Assembly: GCF_001050015.1 (NCBI RefSeq)
Contig: NZ_CVTB01000264.1
Span: 1 to 46,400 of the forward strand
Reading direction: 5' to 3'
DNA from: Mycolicibacterium malmesburyense
Lineage (GTDB): Bacteria > Actinomycetota > Actinomycetes > Mycobacteriales > Mycobacteriaceae
DNA: 46,400 nucleotides
Positions 41,215 to 46,400 of the stretch are shown in pieces (positions within the stretch are counted from its first letter, which is position 1; each line of letters starts with the position of its first letter). The notes under the pieces are model-generated. The model was not told the DNA's origin. It ran no database searches and worked only from the letters and a program-made list of their open reading frames with translations. Made by a program: the position numbers and the translations under genes.

Positions 41215-41976
41215 ATGTCTGATTCCCGGGGTGACTGCACGCTGATCCTGCTCCGCCACGGCGAGAGCGAGTGGAACGAGAAGAACCTGTTCACCGGCTG
41301 GGTCGACGTCGACCTCACCGAGAAGGGCCGCGCCGAAGCGGAGCGCGCCGGCGAACTGATCAAAGAACTCGACCGCCAGCCCGACGTGCTCTACACCTCG
41401 CTGCTGCGCCGCGCGATCACGACCGCGAACCTGGCGCTGGACAGGGCCGACCGGCACTGGATCCCCGTACACCGCGACTGGCGGCTCAACGAGCGGCACT
41501 ACGGCGCGCTGCAGGGGCTGAACAAGGCCGAGACCAAGGAGAAGTACGGCGAGGAGCAGTTCATGGCGTGGCGGCGCAGCTACGACACCCCGCCGCCGCC
41601 GATCGAACCGGGCAGCACCTACAGCCAGGACGGCGACCCGCGGTACGCCGACGTGCCGGGCGGCCCGCCGCGCACCGAATGCCTCAAGGACGTCGTGGAG
41701 CGGTTCGTGCCCTACTACACCTCGACGATCGAACCGGATCTGCGCGCGGGCAAGACCGTGCTGATCGCGGCTCACGGCAACTCGCTGCGCGCGCTGGTCA
41801 AGCACCTCGACGGCATGTCCGACGAGGAGGTCGTGGGGCTCAACATCCCGACCGGAATCCCGCTGCGCTACGACCTGGATTCGGATCTGCGGCCCAGGAT
41901 CATCGGCGGCACCTACCTCGATCCCGAGGCCGCGGCCGCCGGTGCCGCGGCGGTCGCGTCGCAGGGCGCCAAGTAG
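41215..41976 (+). CDS. gpmA: 2,3-bisphosphoglycerate-dependent phosphoglycerate mutase
   Basis: This 253-residue glycolytic enzyme interconverts 3- and 2-phosphoglycerate. The phospho-histidine is His15 in [42 protein letters not shown] and the second catalytic histidine in [16 protein letters not shown] are all present. AGAGGA at 41202-41207 is seven bases before the ATG. In M. tuberculosis the same position holds gpm1 (Rv0489). The tail is Ala-rich ([13 protein letters not shown]). Confidence 0.96.
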   Translation: MSDSRGDCTLILLRHGESEWNEKNLFTGWVDVDLTEKGRAEAERAGELIKELDRQPDVLYTSLLRRAITTANLALDRADRHWIPVHRDWRLNERHYGALQGLNKAETKEKYGEEQFMAWRRSYDTPPPPIEPGSTYSQDGDPRYADVPGGPPRTECLKDVVERFVPYYTSTIEPDLRAGKTVLIAAHGNSLRALVKHLDGMSDEEVVGLNIPTGIPLRYDLDSDLRPRIIGGTYLDPEAAAAGAAAVASQGAK

Positions 41977-42103
41977 GCATCGCACCTCAACCACGGCGAA
42001 CAGTCGGTTAACGGCGAGGGACGAAAGCCCGAATTTCCGTGTTTCCGTATGTGACTTGTCCCGATTTGGCCGCACGCTGCTGGGATGACGTTCACCGGAT
42101 GCG

Positions 42104-42109
42104 TACGAT
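42104..42109 (+). promoter_or_regulatory. Predicted leaderless promoter of senX3
   Basis: TACGAT ends six bases before the GTG at 42116, so transcription should start at the start codon. GTTCACC at 42090-42096 lies where a -35 or activator half-site would be and may be part of a RegX3 box. The second half was not clearly seen. Confidence 0.45.
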
Positions 42110-42115
42110 TTTCGC

Positions 42116-43300
42116 GTGAGCGTCGTCTCGGCACTGCTGCTGGCAGCGGTGGTCGCACTGCTCGCTCTGGGGGCCGGAGTCGCCCTCGGAGCGCAGTTGA
42201 GGCCCCGTCTGGCCGACCGCAGGCAGCGCCGGGCCGCCGCGCAGCCCGGCATCACCGTCTCGCAGATGCTCTCCCACATCGCCACGCGGGCGCCGACGGG
42301 GATCGTGGTGGTCGACCACTTCCGTGACGTCGTATACGCCAACGACCGGGCCCGTGAGCTGGGGCTCGTGCGCGACCGGCTGCTCGATGAGCGGGCCTGG
42401 CGCGCCGCCGAACGCACTCTGGCCACCGGTGAACCCGGCGATGTCGATCTCGCGGCCGACAAGAGGGCCAACCCCGGCCGGTCCGGCCTGTCGGTGCGCG
42501 GACACGTCCAGCTGCTGACCGAACAGGACCGCCGCTTCGCGGTCGTCTACGTCGACGACCATTCCGAGTACGCGAGGATGGAGGCGACCCGCAGGGATTT
42601 CGTTGCCAACGTCAGCCATGAGCTCAAGACGCCGGTCGGTGCGATGGGATTGCTCGCCGAGGCGTTGCTGGCATCGGCCGACGACCCCGAAACCGTGCGT
42701 CGGTTCGCCGAGAGAATGGTCGCCGAGTCCAACCGGCTGGCCAACATGATCGGCGAGCTGATCGAGCTGTCGCGGCTGCAGGGCGCCGAGCGGCTGCCCG
42801 ACCTGGCGGCGGTCGACGTCGACACCGTGGTGTCCGAGGCGCTGTCGCGGCACAAGGTTCCCGCCGACAACGCCGACATCAAGATCACCACCGACGCGCC
42901 GACCGGATTCCGCGCCCTCGGCGACCAGCCGCTGTTGGTCACCGCGATCGCGAACCTGGTCTCCAACGCGATCGCCTACTCGCCGCACGGGTCGTCGGTG
43001 TCGATCAGCCGCAGGCGCCGCGGCGACAACATCGAGATCGCCGTCACAGACCGCGGTATCGGCATCGCCCGCGAGGATCAGGAGCGGGTGTTCGAGCGAT
43101 TCTTCCGCGTCGACAAGGCGCGGTCCCGGGCCACCGGCGGCACCGGGCTCGGGTTGGCCATCGTCAAACACGTGGCGGCCAACCACAACGGAAGCATCCG
43201 GCTGTGGAGTCAGCCGGGAACGGGATCGACGTTCACGCTGTCGATTCCGGCCTATTCCGATCACGAATCGGACGAACGAGAGGACCAGCAAGACCAATGA
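42116..43300 (+). CDS. senX3: Sensor histidine kinase SenX3
   Basis: The 394-residue kinase is of the phosphate-responsive two-component system. It has a short N-terminal membrane region ([20 protein letters not shown]), then a PAS-like domain ([20 protein letters not shown]). The HisKA domain carries His168 in [16 protein letters not shown], and the ATPase domain has N-box [11 protein letters not shown]1 ITDRGIGI-like VTDRGIGIA and [13 protein letters not shown]. In mycobacteria SenX3 phosphorylates RegX3 when phosphate is low, with PhoU/Pst input. The stop codon overlaps regX3 (ATGA), so the two are tightly coupled. Confidence 0.95.
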   Translation: MSVVSALLLAAVVALLALGAGVALGAQLRPRLADRRQRRAAAQPGITVSQMLSHIATRAPTGIVVVDHFRDVVYANDRARELGLVRDRLLDERAWRAAERTLATGEPGDVDLAADKRANPGRSGLSVRGHVQLLTEQDRRFAVVYVDDHSEYARMEATRRDFVANVSHELKTPVGAMGLLAEALLASADDPETVRRFAERMVAESNRLANMIGELIELSRLQGAERLPDLAAVDVDTVVSEALSRHKVPADNADIKITTDAPTGFRALGDQPLLVTAIANLVSNAIAYSPHGSSVSISRRRRGDNIEIAVTDRGIGIAREDQERVFERFFRVDKARSRATGGTGLGLAIVKHVAANHNGSIRLWSQPGTGSTFTLSIPAYSDHESDEREDQQDQ

Positions 43301-43983
43301 CCAGTGTGCTGATCGTGGAGGACGAAGAGTCCTTGGCCGATCCCCTGGCCTTTCTTCTTCGCAAAGAGGGCTTCGAGGCCACCGTCGTCACCGACGGGCC
43401 CGCGGCCCTGGCCGAGTTCGAGCGCTCCGGCGCCGACATCGTGCTGCTCGACCTGATGCTGCCCGGTATGAGCGGTACCGACGTGTGCCGCCAATTACGT
43501 TCGCGCTCAAGCGTTCCAGTGATCATGGTGACCGCCCGCGACAGCGAGATCGACAAGGTCGTCGGGCTCGAACTCGGCGCCGACGACTACGTCACCAAGC
43601 CGTACTCCGCCCGCGAGCTGATCGCACGCATCCGCGCGGTGCTGCGGCGCGGCGCCGACAACGACGACGCCGGCCTGGGCGACGGCGTGCTGGAGGCCGG
43701 CCCCGTCCGGATGGACGTCGAACGCCACGTCGTCTCGGTGAACGGCGCGCCGGTCACGTTGCCGCTCAAGGAGTTCGACCTGCTCGAGTACCTGATGCGC
43801 AACAGCGGCCGGGTGCTGACCCGCGGGCAGCTCATCGACCGCGTGTGGGGTGCCGATTACGTCGGCGACACGAAAACCCTTGACGTGCACGTGAAGCGGT
43901 TGCGTTCGAAGATCGAGGCCGATCCGGCCAACCCCGTGCACCTGGTCACCGTTCGCGGACTCGGCTACAAGCTCGAGGGCTGA
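43297..43983 (+). CDS. regX3: Response regulator RegX3
   Basis: This 228-residue OmpR/PhoB-type regulator has a receiver domain with Asp52 as phosphorylation site ([10 protein letters not shown]) and Lys in [10 protein letters not shown]. The C-terminal winged helix ([45 protein letters not shown]) binds PhoB-like boxes at phosphate-uptake genes. The ATG at 43297 lies inside the senX3 end; the frame open to 43204 is senX3 sequence. The M. tuberculosis complex has MIRU repeat units between senX3 and regX3; here there is no spacer at all. Confidence 0.95.
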   Translation: MTSVLIVEDEESLADPLAFLLRKEGFEATVVTDGPAALAEFERSGADIVLLDLMLPGMSGTDVCRQLRSRSSVPVIMVTARDSEIDKVVGLELGADDYVTKPYSARELIARIRAVLRRGADNDDAGLGDGVLEAGPVRMDVERHVVSVNGAPVTLPLKEFDLLEYLMRNSGRVLTRGQLIDRVWGADYVGDTKTLDVHVKRLRSKIEADPANPVHLVTVRGLGYKLEG

Positions 43984-43999
43984 GCTCCTTCGCGCCCCG

Positions 44000-44293
44000 T
44001 CAACCCGTGGCGCCGTCCATGATCTCGAGGACGTCGAATGTGTTGACACCGGCGGTGATAGACGGGTCGCGCTCGGCGATGGCGAGCACCTCCGCGCGGT
44101 CGGCGGCGCGCAGCACACCCAGCCCCCACACGCCTTCCGGGTCGGCGACCGGCCCGTAGACGACGACGCGGCCGTCGGCCAGCAGCTGCTGCCAGTACTC
44201 CTGGTGCGCCGTCATCGCCTGCTGTTCGGCGGGCGTCATGGTCTGCGCGAAATCTGCTCGCGGCGGGATCAGCCGGAACAGGAAGAGGTTCAT
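44000..44293 (-). CDS. YCII-domain protein
   Basis: The 97-residue YCII-like ferredoxin-fold protein has [57 protein letters not shown] and a C-terminal strand FDVLEI. The conserved His of the family is in AHQEYWQ and the Asp in AERDPSI. Reaction and partner are unknown. The ATG at 44293 overlaps the stop of the Rv0495c-like gene (ATGA). In M. tuberculosis this place is taken by Rv0492c-Rv0494, so it is a lineage-specific difference. Confidence 0.82.
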   Translation of the reverse strand: MNLFLFRLIPPRADFAQTMTPAEQQAMTAHQEYWQQLLADGRVVVYGPVADPEGVWGLGVLRAADRAEVLAIAERDPSITAGVNTFDVLEIMDGATG

Positions 44294-45087
44294 TCGGCGA
44301 GGCGGGTCGCGGGATGAACGGCGATCAGCCCTAACCCGCTGCGCCGCTTGCACATTGCGGCGAGCTCCGCGTACGCCTTCTCACCCAGCAGTTCGGTCAG
44401 CTCGGGTCCGTACGACTCCCAGACCTGTTTGGCGCCGACGTGTGCGTTCGGGTCGCCGGTGCAGTACCAGTGCAGATCGGCGCCGCCTTCGCCCCAGCCG
44501 CGACGGTCGTACTCGGTAATCCACGTCTTGAGGATCTCGGTCCCGTCGGGCCGCTCCACCCATTCCTGCGTGCGACGGATCGGCAGCTGCCAGCACACGT
44601 CGGGTTTCATGGTCAGCGGTTCGACGCCCAGCTTGAGCGCCTTGCTGTGCAGTGCGCAGCCGATGCCGCCGGCGAAGCCGGGCCGATTGAGGAAGATGCA
44701 CGCGCCCTTGTGCTTCCGCGTTCGCAGATTGGGCTTGTCGTCGTATTCGTCCATCTCGAGGTAGCCCTTCTTGCCGAGCCCCTTCTCGCGGAACTGCCAG
44801 TCCTCGTCGGTCAGCGTCTTGACCGCGTCGTCGAGGCGGGCGATGTCGTCGTCGTCGGACATGAACGCCCCGTGCGAACAGCAGCCGTCGTCCGGGCGCC
44901 CTTCCACCGTCCCCTTGCACGCGGGGGTGCCGAAAACGCACGTCCACCGCGAGAGCAGCCACGTCAGATCGGCGGCGATCAGATGCTCGGGGTTGTCCGG
45001 GTCGTAGAACTCGACCCACTCGCGGGCGAAATCGAGTTCGACCTCTCCACGGTGCGGTGCAGTCACAATTCTCAACGGTAGACCCAT
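44290..45087 (-). CDS. Cys-rich conserved protein (Rv0495c-like)
   Basis: The 265-residue protein is conserved across mycobacteria and of unknown function. It has seven cysteines in the first two thirds, in [37 protein letters not shown] and DVCWQLP. This arrangement resembles DUF3109-type proteins, which may hold a metal or iron-sulfur centre. WYCTGD and AAMCKRRSG add two more. It is divergent from ppx1 with only 12 bases between the start codons, so the two promoters must overlap each other's coding ends. Confidence 0.82.
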   Translation of the reverse strand: MGLPLRIVTAPHRGEVELDFAREWVEFYDPDNPEHLIAADLTWLLSRWTCVFGTPACKGTVEGRPDDGCCSHGAFMSDDDDIARLDDAVKTLTDEDWQFREKGLGKKGYLEMDEYDDKPNLRTRKHKGACIFLNRPGFAGGIGCALHSKALKLGVEPLTMKPDVCWQLPIRRTQEWVERPDGTEILKTWITEYDRRGWGEGGADLHWYCTGDPNAHVGAKQVWESYGPELTELLGEKAYAELAAMCKRRSGLGLIAVHPATRLAE

Positions 45088-45093
45088 TAAGTT
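45088..45093 (+). promoter_or_regulatory. Predicted leaderless promoter of ppx1
   Basis: TAAGTT, the same hexamer as the leader-peptide promoter at 37753, ends six bases before the GTG at 45100. There is no Shine-Dalgarno sequence, as expected for a leaderless mRNA. Confidence 0.5.
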
Positions 45094-45099
45094 GGTTGA

Positions 45100-46098
45100 G
45101 TGCGATTAGGCGTGCTCGACGTGGGCAGCAATACCGTTCACCTTCTGGTGGTGGACGCGCGACGTGGTGGCCACCCGACGCCGATGAGTTCGACCAAGGC
45201 CGCGCTGCGGCTCGCCGAGGCCATCGACAGCGACGGCAAGATCACCCGCAAGGGCGCCGACAAACTGATCGGCACCATCGACGAGTTCGCCAAGATCGCC
45301 ACGAGTTCCGGCTGTGCGGAGCTGATGGCGTTCGCCACCTCCGCGGTCCGTGACGCCAAGAACTCCGACGAACTGCTCGCCCGGGTGCTCGCCGAGACCG
45401 GAGTGTCGCTGCGTGTGCTCGCGGGCGTCGACGAGTCGCGGCTGACGTTCCTGGCGGTGCGGCGGTGGTACGGGTGGAGCGCCGGACGCATCATCAACAT
45501 CGACATCGGCGGTGGTTCGCTCGAACTGTCCAACGGCGTGGACGAGGAGCCCGAGGTCGCGCTGTCGCTTCCGCTCGGTGCGGGACGGCTCACCCGCGAA
45601 TGGCTGCCCGACGATCCGCCGGGCAGGCGGCGGGTGGCGATGCTGCGCGACTGGCTGACCACCGAACTGGCCGACGCCGGGGCCGAGATGCTCAAACCCG
45701 GTGCTCCCGACCTCGCCGTGGCCACCTCGAAGACGTTCCGCTCGCTGGCCAGGCTGACCGGCGCGGCCCCCTCCGGGGCCGGTCCGCGGGTCAAACGGAG
45801 CCTGACCGCGACCGGATTAAGGCAGCTCATAGCTTTCATCTCTAGGATGACCGCGGCCGACCGAGCGGAATTGGAAGGAGTGAGTGCCGAACGGGCACCA
45901 CAGATCGTGGCAGGAGCATTGGTTGCTGAGGCGAGCATGAACGCCCTCGGCGTCGAGACCGTGGACATCTGTCCCTGGGCGTTGCGGGAGGGCCTGATTC
46001 TGCGGAGACTCGACAGCGAAGCCGAGGGCAGCGGTTTAGTCGGCGGTGCCGACAATCCGGCCTCAGTACAAGCGTTTGTGCGCAATGCTGGACGATAG
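45100..46098 (+). CDS. ppx1: Exopolyphosphatase (Ppx/GppA family, Rv0496-like)
   Basis: This 332-residue ASKHA-fold phosphatase releases phosphate from short-chain polyphosphate. The phosphate-1 loop is [17 protein letters not shown] at the N-terminus. The phosphate-2 and catalytic segments are [15 protein letters not shown] and [13 protein letters not shown]. The catalytic Glu is expected in the [17 protein letters not shown] region (Glu of GVDESR). Size is that of the short mycobacterial Ppx1, without the C-terminal domains of the E. coli enzyme. Together with ppk2 at the left end it makes polyphosphate turnover a recurrent theme of this window. Confidence 0.93.
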   Translation: MRLGVLDVGSNTVHLLVVDARRGGHPTPMSSTKAALRLAEAIDSDGKITRKGADKLIGTIDEFAKIATSSGCAELMAFATSAVRDAKNSDELLARVLAETGVSLRVLAGVDESRLTFLAVRRWYGWSAGRIINIDIGGGSLELSNGVDEEPEVALSLPLGAGRLTREWLPDDPPGRRRVAMLRDWLTTELADAGAEMLKPGAPDLAVATSKTFRSLARLTGAAPSGAGPRVKRSLTATGLRQLIAFISRMTAADRAELEGVSAERAPQIVAGALVAEASMNALGVETVDICPWALREGLILRRLDSEAEGSGLVGGADNPASVQAFVRNAGR

Positions 46099-46124
46099 GT
46101 GACGAGGCCCGAAGGCAACACACG

Positions 46125-46400
46125 ATGACAGGGACAGAAGACGACCACAGCAACACGCGACCCATCTCGGTCGCGGAGTTGCTGGCGCGCAACGGCACGA
46201 TCGGTGCCCCGCCGGTCGGCGGGCGGCGCCGCCGTCGCCGCGGCGCCGACTCGATCACCGTTGCCGAACTGACCGGCGAGATCCCGATCATCCGTGACGA
46301 CGACGACGCGCCGGCCACGGGCCGCTCGGCCGCCGCCGTCGTCGACGCCCCCGCCGAAGGCGAGCCCGCGGAAGCGGCGGACACCGAAGCCGAGCCCGCC
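46125..46400 (+). CDS. Rv0497-like conserved protein, N-terminal part (cut by window end)
   Basis: The open frame runs from the ATG at 46125 off the right edge, so only 92 residues are seen. GAAGG at 46111-46115 is a suitable ribosome-binding site. The N-terminal region has [16 protein letters not shown] and then an Arg run ([23 protein letters not shown]), with [20 protein letters not shown] as a repeated motif typical of Rv0497 and similar mycobacterial proteins. An Ala/Glu-rich linker follows. A membrane segment is expected further on but lies outside the window. Confidence 0.8.
   Translation, partial: MTGTEDDHSNTRPISVAELLARNGTIGAPPVGGRRRRRRGADSITVAELTGEIPIIRDDDDAPATGRSAAAVVDAPAEGEPAEAADTEAEPA

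Overview
The window is GC-rich actinobacterial DNA. Its gene order matches the Mycobacterium tuberculosis block Rv0472c to Rv0497: TetR, DUF445, XRE, hbhA, DUF2516, DUF2599, deoC, DUF2993, nitrilase, DUF2505, murB, L,D-transpeptidase lipoprotein, SDR, ROK, mshA, YbjN, gpm, senX3, regX3, Rv0495c-like, ppx1, Rv0497-like. mshA (mycothiol) and hbhA make it a mycobacterium. The extra mce operon, P450s and catabolic genes suggest an environmental fast grower (Mycolicibacterium type). No rRNA, tRNA, IS element or CRISPR array was seen.

Layout. 1-1.8 kb: a degenerate GC-rich tandem repeat, then ppk2 coupled to a TetR gene (minus). 1.9-5.9 kb: DUF445, XRE regulator, hbhA, DUF2516, DUF2599 and deoC (plus). 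6.0-9.4 kb: an accessory trio of lipoprotein, S53 peptidase and membrane protein. 9.4-12.0 kb: DUF2993 protein, nitrilase-family hydrolase and methyltransferase (minus). 12.1-33.9 kb: an accessory island of about 22 kb between the counterparts of Rv0480c and Rv0481c. 34.0-46.4 kb: conserved cell-wall, mycothiol and phosphate genes, with Rv0497 cut by the window end.

The island has three transcription units. The first (plus) encodes an acyl-CoA ligase, a carveol-dehydrogenase-like (mycofactocin-type) SDR, a family III CoA transferase/racemase, and a DUF35 plus thiolase-fold pair of the steroid side-chain aldolase type. The second (minus) is a complete mceA-F operon with no yrbE permease genes. 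The third (plus) encodes an aldehyde dehydrogenase, amidohydrolase, SDR, P450, deazaflavin-type oxidoreductase, TetR, second P450, secreted protein, cupin-like protein and a second, closely related TetR. The ligase and aldehyde dehydrogenase units share a 19-bp promoter motif (16 of 19 positions identical). This looks like one regulon for uptake and CoA-dependent breakdown of a hydrophobic, perhaps cyclic or terpenoid/steroid, substrate. The substrate itself cannot be read from the sequence.

Outside the island, the clearest regulatory signal is a leaderless 20-codon ORF with three consecutive Cys codons, set in strong stem-loops upstream of the ROK regulator and mshA. It has the form of a cysteine-responsive attenuator for mycothiol synthesis. 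Several other genes (DUF2516, methyltransferase, senX3, ppx1) have a -10-like hexamer 6-7 bases before the start codon, as expected for leaderless mycobacterial mRNAs. ppk2 at one end and ppx1 plus senX3-regX3 at the other make the window rich in phosphate and polyphosphate functions.
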